Notes under the pieces: generated by a model
What the model was told of the DNA's origin: nothing
Databases searched by the model: none
What the model saw: the letters and a program-made list of their open reading frames with translations, nothing else
Position numbers and translations under genes: made by a program
Shown: piece by piece, positions 34,920 to 47,700 of the stretch
How the letters are laid out: every line of letters starts with the position of its first letter
How positions within the stretch are numbered: position 1 is the stretch's first letter
Origin: Onthophagus taurus
Lineage: Eukaryota > Arthropoda > Insecta > Coleoptera > Scarabaeidae
Assembly (NCBI RefSeq): GCF_036711975.1
Contig: NC_091976.1
Coordinates: 23,064,001 to 23,128,000 of the forward strand
Length of the DNA: 64,000 nucleotides
Direction of reading: 5' to 3'

Positions 34920-36072
34920 GAGCTCCTCGTTTCTTACAAACCACGGCGCGTTCACTGAGATCCGCAGAAGTTTATTTTGTAGGGTTTGTAGTTGATGAAT
35001 TGCTCCAAACTGGGCAGGCGTAAGTTACTAGTGGCCTGATGAGGGCTTTGTAAAGTGATTTTCTGCTGATCAGAGGATATAATTGGCGAAGCCTGGCATA
35101 TCCTTGGTTGACCTTTGAGTTTATGTGAGGCAGTGATCAAGGAGAACTCCGAGGTCTCCATCTTTTGCTTTCCACTGTATTTCTTGATCGTTTATAATAA
35201 TATAAGGAGCATTTCGCTAAAGTCTTAGCGAAAAAATCTTGCTGTGGCATTTGCTGGGATTGAGCATTTTGATAACCATTTCTGGATTTTGTCCACTGAC
35301 CTTTGAAGTGTCTCAATAGCATCAATAAGGATGTCGTTTTGTCCCATTATTAACATGTCATCCGCAAACATGGCCATTTCGAAGTTTACGTCGGTCGTAA
35401 AGATGTTGAACAGAGCAGGGGATAAACTACTACCTTGTGGGACGCCTGCAAGTATACTTCAAGTGCTGGAGGAGTATCCATTGATGGTGACGGAGAAACT
35501 TCTCTCCTCCAGAAAGGAGAACAGAATGGCAAGTAAATGGTTGCTTAACCCCGTTTGATTGAGCTTGTATTTTAATCCTTCAATCCAGACAGTATCAAAG
35601 GCTCTTGCTACATCCAGCGAAAGAACAGCTGTAAACTTTTTAACCTCGATATATTCCGCTACTCTTGCCAGTTGGTGAACCGTGGAGTGTCCCTCTCTAA
35701 ATCCGTACTGGATGTTTGGGATTTTACTCGTTCGAATAGCTTAGATAACGATGAGAAGAAACTGATTGGGCGATAATTAGCTTGGTCCGTATTGATTTTG
35801 CCTGACTTTCTGAACATTAGGATTTCACAACGATTAAAAATTCCTGTGCTGTGACTTAGTAGTTTCTCAGGAAGGTGTTTTATTACTATATTAGGTATCT
35901 GATCTAGGCCTGGAGCTTTTTTAATAGCGTGGTTTGCTATTTCTACCTTTAGTTCTTCTACTAAGATTCTGGTCTCGGTAGTTGTTGGAGTTAGCAGATG
36001 GGATTCATTATATTGTGACGAATATTTACTGCATCCTTCAGTTAGAACCCAATCAAACCTAACCCAATCCAA
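34920..36072 (-). pseudogene. Jockey-like LINE RT relic
   Basis: The minus strand from 36072 reads AIKKAPGLDQIPNIVIKHLP, then NYRPISFFSSLSKLFERV, and after a frameshift FREGHS, LARVAEY, LSLDVARAFDTVW (motif A Asp), SVTINGYSSST, a stop, GVPQGSSLSPALFNIFTTD and AMFADDMLIM, with an intact FADD box at about 35370. KIQKWLSKC follows, then the sequence decays. The FADD variant and motif order fit the Jockey clade. The endonuclease is absent. Stops and frameshifts make it dead. Confidence 0.85.
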
Positions 36073-36861
36073 CCCAACCCGCTTTTTTTTAACAAGGTCG
36101 AAGAAAATCTACAAACAGACATCTGGCCTAGGATGTGGGCGGACAGATAGTGTGGGGTTGAGGCCAGAGGCCCCGACCCACTAAAAACCCCTGTCTCAAG
36201 GAAGCCGTCGTGACTCCACCTCCTCTTCTTCCATGGCGTTGTTCTTTTGCGTCTTGTTCTTCCACGTCTCCTCTTTTTCGAGATCTACTCCTCTCCCTCA
36301 CGTTGACTATATCGATAAAATGGAATAAATTCCATGCCTTTTAAAAAACTTGTACTTGCAATATCGTGACTCCCCCTCCTCTTCTTCCAGGACATTGTTC
36401 TTTCTTCCCGAGTGTCGTTCCTACGGCCAGGACTATGAGGTTTCCCTTATCCCTGGCCTCTCTCATCATCTCTTCTTCCCCTTCCTTCGTCTCTACCACC
36501 TTCCTTATGTATCCCTCGATGTGATTTCACTTTTCTTCCTTCTCTAGCATGGTATTGACGCAATTTTCAGGTGCCAAAACGTTGCCGATTTTGCATTTAC
36601 GATTTCTTTTCAGTAAAGCATCTGGGGGTCCGTAAGTTGAACCCATCACTCTATGGAGGGCGTTAATCGTTATCTGCGTCTTGTTTAGAATTGACTACAT
36701 TCTAAATAAAATGCAGAAAACGGTATCCTCTTTCCATGTAAAGTCTGTTCCCAGTATAATTCAAGGTAATTTAGTGATTTCTTAGTTGTTATTTAACCCA
36801 ACTCAACCCAACCCAATCCAACCCAACCCAAGCCAACTCAACCAGAGAAAGTAGCCAGCAA
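36073..36861. other. C/T-rich and AACCC-rich stretch, probably transposon-derived
   Basis: 36190-36490 is CCTCTTCTTCC-rich pyrimidine sequence. The minus strand of 36110-36210 shows short ORF pieces typical of LINE 5' regions but not assignable. (A)ACCC(A) units occur at 36043-36081 and 36795-36842. Confidence 0.35.
36795..36842. repeat. Degenerate AACCC/AATCC/AACTC short tandem repeat
   Basis: About nine five-base units of the form AACCC with AATCC, AACTC and AGCC variants. A shorter related run lies at 36043-36081 at the edge of the Jockey-like LINE. Confidence 0.7.
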
Positions 36862-37690
36862 TCATAATCCATACTTATTTTATATTTATCTATCACCAGT
36901 TTTTAGTGATAGCCTTGAATTATATATAATATGGATTGAGCCAACGAGAGAGATAGCTTGCGCAAGGTGATCGAACCGAGATAGACATAGAAGCGTACTG
37001 CCATATAATGGGTGTACTGACATATAATATATCTATCTTTGTTACACTTTCACATTATCGCTTTCCATCTGCGTCTATTCACCTTGAGCAGCATTTTTGT
37101 TAGTAGATATATTCAGTTAGCTCAATCCATATTATATATAATCAAAGGTGATAGCATAAATCACAAAATGTCAAAAATGAATGTTTTTTTCTTAATAAAA
37201 TTAATTATGACGTAAATACTAAAACTGATGGAGAAAGACGTTATGAATAAAAAGTATTCCTAATCCAACAAGAAATTATAATCCATAATTATTTCATCTT
37301 TATCTGTCACCAGTTTCTAGTGATATAACATAAATTCCCAATATGTCAAAATAGGATGATTTTTCTTAATAAAATCAATTACCTATAACCTAAGTACTAA
37401 AACTGATGGAGAAAGATGTTATAAATAAAAAATATTCTTAATCCATCAAGAAATCATAATCGATAATTATTTCATATTTATCTATCACCATTTTCTAGTG
37501 ATATAACATAAATCCCCAAAATGTCAAAATTGGATGATTTTTCTTAATAAAATCTATTATAATCTAAATACTAAAAGTGATGGAGAAAGACGTTATGAAT
37601 AAAAAATATTCCTAATGCATCAAGAACTCATAATCCATAATTATTTAATATTTATCTATTACCAGTTTCTAGTGATGTAGCATAATGCTT
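36862..37690. repeat. 176-bp tandem satellite, about 3.3 copies, interrupted by a MITE
   Basis: The monomer carries ATAATCCATAATTATTT, ATTTATCTATCACCAG, TAGTGATATAACATAAA, TGTCAAAA and ACTGATGGAGAAAGACGTTATGAATAAAAA. TGTCAAAA recurs at 37169, 37344 and 37522. The first copy is split by a 236-bp insertion at 36913-37148. Confidence 0.88.
36913..37148. mobile_element. 236-bp MITE with ~29-bp TIRs and 6-bp target duplication
   Basis: The left end is CCTTGAATTATATATAATAT, continuing GGATTGAGC. The right end is the complement of CCTTTGATTATATATAATAT, continuing GGATTGAGC. TGATAG is present immediately outside both ends (36907-36912 and 37149-37154), and removing the element and one copy restores the satellite monomer. 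No coding capacity. The superfamily is uncertain. Confidence 0.85.
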
Positions 37691-38261
37691 TAATACAATA
37701 CTAATTTGCTATTTATTGAGTTAGGCAACCAAAATAGCTCTAAATGTATTGATGTTTTCTTTAAGTTAAAGATTTCTATAAAGTAAAGATATCTGTAATA
37801 AATGAACCATTTTGAGTTTTATCAATGTACATCTAAAAATACTTTATCAAAAATCCGACATGTTTTTCGATAAAAAAATATGATAAAATTTGTGTATTTA
37901 TAAAAATCACAATTAAATGTATCAAAATCTTTTATGTATCAAACTCTAATCAACCTTATTCAATTAATTTTAATTTTAAAAATCATCCCTTAAATCCCAA
38001 CATTTTCAACATTCAAAATTCAGCTATAATAAAAATTGTGATTATGATACATTTAGTTAAGGATTAATTAACTCTTGATTATGGTAGTAATCTTATTCTC
38101 TTTGCTTTTAGATTAATTAAGATCAATTTTCTCCCACTTGACTCATCGGGCACCGTCAAGTAGAATCGTAGCCCAAACACGCATACTACAGGCGGTTGAA
38201 AACGGGGGGGCCAAAAACCGCCGGCTGGCTGCTGCCCGATGCAAAAACACGCGCTTTGCCT
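37691..38261. other. 5' region of Unc-76
   Basis: AT-rich to about 38110, then GC-richer. TTATTCTCTTTGCTTTTAG ending at 38111 looks like a 3' splice site, so a non-coding 5' exon upstream is possible and the first coding exon may begin at 38112. Confidence 0.4.
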
Positions 38262-38267
38262 TCAGTT
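38262..38267 (+). promoter_or_regulatory. Candidate initiator element (TCAGTT) for Unc-76
   Basis: Matches the insect Inr consensus TCA(G/T)T(T/C), 70 bp before the chosen start codon. GGTCG at 38292 resembles a DPE but is one base off the ideal +28 spacing. The alternative is an upstream first exon spliced at 38111. Confidence 0.25.
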
Positions 38268-38331
38268 GTAGTGGTGTGGATGTGGCCGTCGGGTCGTCGC
38301 GTTTAGAGCCATGCGCGATCTCGCAAGTAAA

Positions 38332-38765
38332 ATGGCCGAGTTAAAGTTCGAGGCGCCCCTGGCCCAATTCGAAGAGACAGACGAGTGGGGCTCCACTGAG
38401 TTCCATCAAAACGGGACTACACAAAATATGAAGAAGAACGAAGCTGATGTTGACAAAGATCTCAATTTGAATAAAAAGAACGCTGCTAAAATTGGGGATG
38501 TACTCAAAGAATTTAACGGGGATATACTGTTGAATGATAACTCAAATGGGGAACTTGGGGGTGGTTTCATACAAAACGGTGTCGGAGGAAGAAAAGATGG
38601 TTCGGTTGCTGATAATTTTACAGAAACATTTTCTGGATCCTTGGAGGATTTGGTAAATACATTTGATGAAAAGATAACTAAATGTTTTGGAAATTACGAG
38701 GAGAGTGTTGAGAAGCTGGCGCCGGTTCAAGTTAGGAGTCAAGAGGAGATCATGAACGAATGCCA
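38332..38765 (+). CDS. Unc-76: Unc-76 exon 1
   Basis: Residues 1-144 plus two bases. Donor CCA|GTGAGT; using the later GTAAAC would put TGA in frame, so the first site is chosen. Ends NECQ, with Q completed by the next exon. Confidence 0.93.
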
Positions 38766-41700
38766 GTGAGTAAACATTTTTTCCTAATTTGTTTTGCTGC
38801 AGTTTTTAATGCAATTTTAATGCAAATTGTAAAAAACGTCAATAAACAAAACAGTGTCAGGGGTTGGCGCGTGCGCCATGCTTAAAGTCAACCCCTTATT
38901 ACAGTGTCCGACCTAAGGCCAAAATCAATAACTAGAGAACGCATTTCATGTTGGTGCAGAAGCGCATAATCGTCTTTTAACCAAAATTACAATCAAAATA
39001 TTCGTGTTTTGAATAACCAGGTCATGATGATATCGAAAAATACAATTTCAAATTTGTACTCAACAATTTGAAATGCACAAAAATATGGCATACACATAAT
39101 TTTGATTCTGAAATCATTTGATGTATTTATTTATTTGCTAATGTAGTGTTTTACAAAGTTGGTTCTAAAATGTTTTTTGACAACAATTTAAATGTGTATG
39201 TATTCCAGTGTTGTCTAAATTCAGCTTTTTATTTTGCTTGCATAACATGTCAGAGACGCTACGTCAGAGAATCAATTCAACCCAAAAATTGACATGAAAA
39301 ACAAGACAAAATTATATATTTTTATGTGAAATCATCAAAAAACGCAATGAAGAAAGGTTCTTCGGGATTTTGCCTCCTACAACATTCAAGTTTATCAATA
39401 TTTTGAGGTTTTATGAGTTTCAGTTCTTCTGGAAAAGATTTCATTAGCAACTATTTTGTGCATACATAAAAGACTCATCAAAAAAAGCAATGAAGAAAGG
39501 TTCTTCGGGATTTTGCCTCCTAAAACATTGAAGTGCATCAAATTTTTGCTAAAAGCAAAATGTAAATTTTTCAGCGTTCACGATTTTAAGGTTTTATAAG
39601 TTGTAACTCTTCTGGGAAAAATTCCATTAGTAACTATTTTGTTCTTACAAAAAAGAATCATCAAAAATGCATTGACGTAGGGTTCTTCGAGATTTTGCCT
39701 CCTACATCATTCAAGTTCATCAAAATTTATGCTGATAGCAAAATCTAAATTTTTAACGTTCAAGATTTTAAGGTTTTATGAGTTGCAACTCTTCTGGAAA
39801 AGATTCCATTAGCAACTATTTTGTTCCTACAAAAAAGAATCATCAAGAAATGCAATGAAGAAAGATTCTTCGGGATTTTGCTTCCTACATCATTCAAGTG
39901 CATCAAATCTTTGCTGAAAGCAAAATCTAAATTTTTCAACGTTCATGATTTTAAGGTTTTATGAGTTGCAACTCTTCTGCGAAAGATTTCATTAGCAACA
40001 TTTTGTTCCTACATAAAAGAATCATCAAAAAATGCAATGAAGAAAGGTTCTTCGGGATTTTGCCTCCTACATCATTCAAGTTCATCAAAATTTATGCTGA
40101 TAGCAAAATCTAAATTCTTAACGTTCAAGATTTTAAGATTTTATGAGTTGCAACTCTTCTGGAAAAGATTCCATTAGCAACTATTTTAATCTTACAAAAA
40201 AGAATCATCAAAAAATGCAATGAAAAAAGGTTTTTCAAGATTTTGCTTTCTACAACATTCAAGTAAGTAAAAATTTTTGCTAAAAGCAAAATCAAAATTT
40301 TTCAACGTTCAAAAAACGCAATGAAGAAAGGTTCTTCGGGATTTTGCCTCCTACAACATTCAATTTCATCAAAATTTTTGCTGAAAACAAAATCAAAATT
40401 TTTCAACGTTCAAAATTTTAAGGTTTCATGAGTTGCAACTTTTCTGGGAAAGATTTTATCAACAACTATTTTGTTCCTATAAAAAAGAATCATCAAAAAA
40501 TGCAATGAAAAAAGGTTCTTCGGGATTTTGCTTCCTACAACATTCAAGTGCATCAAATTTTTGCTGAAAGCACAATCAAAATTTGTCAACATTCAAGATT
40601 TTAAAGTTTTTTGAGTTACAACTCTCCTGGGAAAGATTCCATTAGCAACTATTTTATTCCTACAAAAAACAAACATGAATTAACATTTAATTTTCATGTT
40701 TAACAGTTCTAGAAACTTTCTCTTTAAGAATAAAAACCTTATTCTTAGACACTTGTACTAGATTTGAAGATTAAAACTTTATTACATACAAAAATTTCGT
40801 AGAGCAGGTTGTTACTAAACACATTCACGTCAACGTCTAACATAACAAGTTCTAAAACGTTGTAAAATCGAGATAGACACGACTGTAATGGGTCTATAAA
40901 CCCAAGGCTATGCATTTCGGCCGCCTTTATCGATTCTGCTTCCTTTCTTCTCTCTTCCAAGAACCAGAATGGTTTAAACCTAAAGGCATACCTGACGGAG
41001 TTGCTTAACATTCCTTCCTTTTAAGACATTCCTTCGTTTACAAGCTATATCATTAAAAAAAACTTTCGAATAATCTTCCTCTAATATAAGCTTTATCTAA
41101 CAAGAAACAAAAAAGTCTTTTTTCTTGTTGACTTCCCAAACGATGATAAAAATTCCTTTCTGTCGGAATTCCAAAATGAAAAAAGGAAGTCTTTGTGGTT
41201 ATAGTTAAAGAGTGAATATAAAGATAATAATAAAGAAGAGAGATGGGTTTTTAACGTTCCCTTTTCCGCATCCCAAAGGAATGTTTTCAACAACACGAAA
41301 TAAGCTTCGCTCGGTTTATTTTTAAACTCTCGAGTGTAATCTAGAAATTGCTGCGAAGAGGATAACACACGGAGAAGGCTACATCTTTCTCAACGTGACC
41401 TTTTCCGAAAGCAGCTCGCTTTAAAAAAAAATTGTACGAGCCAAACCGAGTGATGGGTAACGGTTTTTGACCGGTGGAGGTCGAATCACGATTATGCCGC
41501 GTCAATTTTGCGGTGTTATTCACAGTTACTTCAAACAAGATTTTTAATTTAATTAATTAATTTTTTTGAACCCATTTATTACAATATTGAACGATAAAAA
41601 CGTTTAATTCAGCATGTTTTATCATTACGATAATTAAAATACGCCACGTGGCTTGTTTATGAATTTAGATTTTGCAAACGACGCAAATTGCGCGTTGCAA

Positions 41701-44700
41701 ATTATTTATTTAAATTAAATACAATTCAAATATGTAGATAACGTTGAAACAGAGTTTAAATTAATAATTGTTATTCGGATTCAACTCTAAAGATAAAATT
41801 GATTATTGTTTCGATATGGCGTGTGTCTTTCGCGTCGATATCTTTTCTTACATCCGTCCAAACAAAGCAAACATAAATTATTGTCGAAGCCGTACAAGGG
41901 CCAGAAAAGCAATATCTTTGTACTCGTAGATGAGTAATAACGACCGGAATACAAGCGAAACCGAGGAAGTGCAATGACGTACAATGACCGATACGAATCG
42001 TGGGCGTTTTCACGATTTCATATCAAAAGATCTTCAAAGAGAATACAATTAGAGAGTGATCAAGTTAACCGTTTAGATTTAAAATTAAATAAACTTAGGT
42101 AGCTTTGTGTGTTCTATTTTGGCTGTTTAAGACCTAAATTAACCTATCTCTAACGGTGTGTGTACAAGGTTTGTTTTATTTTGACTGGCACAGTAACGAA
42201 ATGAAAACGATCGATGAAGTGGCCGCCTCCTGGTGCCGTGGGACCTCTTGTACCGTCACCGATAACGTGTGGTGGTGTGTGCGTTCGAGATATTTTGGCA
42301 CACGTTCAATATGGATGGCATTGGATTGAGGTTGGGCGTCGAATAATTCTGCGGCAAACTTTTTTTATGTTAACATAGGGTTTTTGTCCTTGAAATTATT
42401 GATTTTGACATAAAGTGTATAATCTATTGTTAAAAATGACCTTTTGGGATTACACTTTTAATAATTTTCATAAAAAATAATAGGCCTACTGTTAGGAACT
42501 ACAGAATTCTTGAACCAAAATCTAATGGCAGAAGCTTTTGACAAAATTTGCCTTCAAATTCTAGCTTTTAGTTTCACGTTTTTCAGTAGCAGTTTTTCTG
42601 CATTTTACTATAGCTTCGAGAATTTCAAACTTTTTGTCATAATGTTCTTTGTACAGAAAAACAATCAAATCTTTCATAAATATGGCTTAACTCACTATTG
42701 TCACACTGCCTTAGGAAGCAGGAAAAAGTTAATGTATGGTGCCTCCCTGGATCTTGTTGTACTCAGTTTCTACCAACGGCATTTATAGAGACTCAAGTTA
42801 CACAACCTGACGAGACAAACAATCTACCCATAAGCATTTCTCTTTAATTTTTGAAAAATCCGTCTTGAAATTTAGTTACATAAAGTTGTATGTGGTGAAA
42901 AATATTTTTATATACAAAGAAAGTAGAAGAACACCAGAAAAGGACAGAAAATAAGGAATTCAAAGTGATGAACGTCAAACTTACAAATCATTTACTCAAA
43001 ACCCGCGAAATGAATTTAATATTTTTGCTACCTTATAGACGTCTTAGTGATATCTCTTTGGTTACGTTCTCTGCTTTTAATCTATTCTTTCTGACTTCTC
43101 TTAGTTAATAAGATTAGGACACTAAACATTGCTATCACTTCAATTGCCTGACTTCTGACAATAGCCATAAGGAAGAGTCACAGAGAAGCTTCTCTGCGAC
43201 TTCTAAAACTTATTAAAGTAAAAAGAAGTCAAATTATCTATTTTTTATTTATCTATTTGTTTGCCTTCTTTTTGTTTTCTTTCTGGCTTCGATTAATACT
43301 TATGCCAAATAAGAAACAGAAAGACCATAGTTTGAGTATTTCTATATATGGCCACTAAACTACTATGCATTTTCTTCTAAAATGCTTAATTTCAAAGGAG
43401 TGCCCTTCCAAAGTTGAAATTTTATCATTAAATATACATTGCGGTGTATTTTGCAACTACGGTTTATTAAAGTGCATAATAATGTGCTAAACTTTCTGAT
43501 GAGATAGGTTTACAGTTAGCATAATTAGCGCTTTACGGTCAGAAATATGAAATGCAAATACCTAAGAGGGTCAGTATATACTGATAACAATGATATTAAA
43601 CTGAATAAGCTCAACAGCCTCCACTAGTGATGGAACGGATAGTGATTTTCCGAAAAGCCGGATACCGGATGTTTTCTCAAAAACTAAAAGTTATTTTTCA
43701 AAACGGGTTTGTTCATTGGAAAGAAAACACTTTTATTAATACTTTGGAAAATTTTCATACTTATATTCGAAGAAATGGATTTTATACGAATTTTTAAAAC
43801 TTAATCGGCGAAAATTGCAAAATTTGAAAACATTGTCGATCATTTCAAAAATTTATTTCTCAAGAATTAAAAATGATTTTTCAAAACGGCTTTTTGCATT
43901 AAAAAGAGGATACTTTAATTAATAATTGGTGATATTTCCACAAGGATCCTTCAAGAAATTAATTTTATAGCGAATTTTGAAAACTATCGATAAAAATTGC
44001 AATATCGATATTTTTATCAAAACTTCAAATATTGTTTTCTCAAAAACTAAAAGTTATTTTTCAAAACGGGTTTGTTCATTAGAAAGAAGACAGTTTTATT
44101 AACACTTTGGAAAAGTTACATACTTATATTCCAAGAAATGGATTTTATACGAATTTTTAAAACTTAATCGGCGAAAATTGCAAAATTCGAAAAAATTTTC
44201 GATCATTTCAAAAATTTATTTCTCAAGAACTAAAAGTGATTTTTCAAAACGGCTTTTTGCGTTAAAAAGAGGATACTTTAATTAATCATTGGTGATATTT
44301 CCACAAGGACCCTTCAAGAAATTAATTTTATAGTGAATTTTGAAAGTTATCGATGAAAATTGAACATCGAAAGTTTTATCAAAAGTTCAAATATTATTTT
44401 CTCAAAAACTAAAAGTTATTTTTCAAAACGGCTTGGTTTACTGGAAAGAACACACTTTTGTTAACACTTTGGGAAATTTTCATACTCATATTCCAAGAAA
44501 TCGATTTTATACGAATTATTAAAACTGAATCGGCGAAAATTGCAAAATTTAAAAAATTGTCGATCATTTCAAAAATTTATTTCTCAAGAACTAAAAGTGA
44601 TCAAAACGGCTAATTGGTGCTAATTGGTGCAAATATCACTAATTGGTGTTATTTCCACATGGATCCTTCAACAAATTAATTTTATAGCGAATTTTGAAAA

Positions 44701-47700
44701 CTATCTATGAAAATTGCAACATCGAAAATTTTATCAAAACTTCAAATATTTATAGTATTATTATTACCTGCAGTGTCCAACACCTAAAAGAGATACTAAT
44801 TCCTGCGAAGGGTGGAGTACTAAGTAGTAACTTTTTAATATCCGGCCAAAACCGCATATCCGTTTCATCACTAGCCTCCATCAACAATTTGTACATTGCG
44901 ATGTTCTTGCTAAATTTTACCTTGATCATATTTTGTGATAATATGGTGTAATCATAACCATTTTTTTGCAACCCTAGCTAAGGCAGAAAAGATTTTATAT
45001 CAATATGAGCTGCTAATGTTCGTTAATTTTGTAATTTTAACATTCTTTTTGTTCCATCGTAATACCAACCTCATTATTTCTCATCCTCCTCATTTCCATC
45101 ACTACTACCATAAGATTATTATCAGCAATATTGAGATTTTTGGTCGTGTACCCGCATTTTTCCTTATTCTTCCAGATTTTCACGTGGCAAAAGTGTTTGT
45201 GAGGACAAGTTATCATAAAGCAACTTTTCATCTATCATTGGGAAGGCATTAGATAGGGGATTTTCACCTATCTATGTAATTTCTTCTAAAAAGCTTTGTC
45301 TTTGAGATGTATCTATAGCACGTTGATGTTCAGTATACTAAAATGCAATCAATTAGAAACTATAGGAGCTATTCAGTTCTGGTTGGTCTTAAAATGTGCA
45401 GAATGGCCAACTGAACACGATCACACTCACAATCCAACACAAAATCTTTGAAAGTACTCCTGATCTGTGTCTAAGTTCTCTCATTTTTTCTCATCTATCA
45501 TTGGAAAGCTAATAGATTAGGGGTTATGCAAGGTAATTTGTGGTCTTTCACCACTTAATGACACTTAGCATACGATTTTTCTTTTACAAATAGAAAAAAT
45601 TACAAACCACGAGGTAATATTTAGCAAAAAAGTCAGTTCACACATTCGAGTTGATCCCGTATTTCCTCGTAGTAGAGGAAATGGTAAACCGAAGAGATTC
45701 TCATATACAGCAAAGTTTTAACGAGATATTATTCAGTTGGTGGAAAAAGAAGAAAATCACGTCACGTACACACATGGATGCTATTGCAAACTGTGAGGCA
45801 TTGTACAAAAAAAAGATATGGAACATAAGGAAGGACAATTTCACGAAATACTTTGATAAAGTTTTTCGGATGTTTCAAAAAAGGAGAAAAGAAGAGCAAA
45901 ATAGCAAAAGCAGAACTACACTTTTCCAAAAGCTTTAAAGATAACTTAAGAAAATAATGTTTAAAATGGATTGCAGATCCTGTTTGAGAATTAACAAAAC
46001 CTTCTGCTTCTGAACTTGCTCAGTGGTATAAAAAACGATAAAAACATTATTATACAATCATTTATGAAGATAATACTGACAGAGTGGACACAACAAAAAG
46101 TACGATTTTTGTGAGTTGAGTTTTAAAAACATTTTTTATTAAAAAAAAGCATCCATATAAAACCGAATCCATATAAGAAAGCATGTCAAGTCGATGCCAT
46201 TCAAAAGATTTTCGAATCGAAAGGAAAAACGTAGGGATTAAATTCGTTGTATCCTGTCAATAAAGTGCGAGTTTTCGAATCAGGTCGTTTGTATAGCATT
46301 ACATAAAAGATAAGTCGCTTATATAGGGTCCTTTTATGGGTATAGAGGTTAAACGAACGACTGGTTCTCCTTCAATAGACGAACGTCTCCTTCAATAGAA
46401 GAACTCCTCCACCTCTAAAACTGTATATAAAACGTAGTTTCATCGTAATGAATGTTGTATGAACTGTGAAGGTGATTTTTAATAAGTAGGAAGTAAATTT
46501 AAGAAAATTACTTAAAAAGGTGTTAACGACTTGAATTCATGCAACAATTATTATAGAATTATTCAATTCGCACTTAATTAACGCATGACTTAAGGTATAA
46601 TTATTTAACGCAACGTAGTTAAATACAACAAGAAAATTCCGTTTTGTATCAACCCGTTTCATCAAAAGCGTTCCGCTTTAAAAGCTTTTTTTCTTTGTCC
46701 GATTATTATTTCTTGTAAATTAAATTACTACATCTTATAAATTACAAGAACAGATGGTGTGAAATTAACGCCACACGTTTTATTAACACATAAAATTATC
46801 GGATTAATCACAACAAAAAGAGTTAACTCGACATTGACATTTACATTTTATACAAGAATGTGTTACGTAAAATTTTTTTAAGCAATATTTAACCATGATA
46901 TTGAAACGTTATGGTTTGCGTTTCAATATTTATTTTTCTTGTGAAATCACTATAAATATTATTCTGATTATATATGTTAAGGTTTGATACAACATGAACA
47001 AAATGTAGTTGAAAAACTAAATAAGAGGAAGAATAAAATGCTGGGTTTTTTGAGTCGATCGTTTATAAAGGGTTGGTTTTGTTTGGGTTAAAGCCTGTTT
47101 AAGCAGGTAGAAAGAACAAACAACAAAGATGACGACGCAACATCGACAGGTGGTTCTTTTGTATATGAAAAGAAAAGGAAATGTGGTTCTAGCTTTTGAA
47201 TTAGACGTTTCTGTAAACTCCCACATTAAAAGAACACAACATCTGAATCAGATTTTCTCTACGTTCAAATCTAATAATAGACCATCGATAACGTTCACCG
47301 AAAATATAAAGCTGTCGTCACATAGCGTGTGGAGCCAAAGAAAAAAAATCGTGACACGAAACGTTTCGAATTTGAACTTAAACTGACAGTAACGTTTAAG
47401 TTTGGGCTGTTTCAGATCAATAACTTTGGTTGAAAGTTTACCTGTGTCGCCTCAAAGTCTACCCCAAAACTAACAAAGTATCCCGAAACTCAATATATCC
47501 CTCTCTTTACGTTACACGACATAGTTTACCTTCCGACGAAGAATATTCACGTCTACGATGTTGACTTTAGCTTTAAATACCATCGAAAATGAAGCTCTTT
47601 AAACTTTGCGAAAACGGTTTTCCGATAATTAGAGCGTTCGAACCCTATTTTTAAAGGTTAATGTCTAAATTTACAGGAAAATTTGTAACTGGGAAAATTC

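Noticed and set aside
36043..36081. AACCTAACCCAATCC run as a telomere remnant
   Set aside because: Too short and degenerate, and it sits at the edge of a LINE relic, which explains it more simply.
41771..42013. Overlapping open frames on the minus strand as a conserved exon
   Set aside because: Two frames are open over the same stretch, so low stop density reflects local composition rather than coding.
45651..45938. ORF with K/R-rich C-terminus as a host gene
   Set aside because: Surrounded by frameshifted fragments and without a recognised domain; possibly transposon-derived but not assignable.
47129..47386. 85-codon ATG ORF in Unc-76 intron 1 as a nested gene
   Set aside because: No domain, no splice or promoter context and no recognised homologue; AT-rich DNA yields such ORFs by chance.
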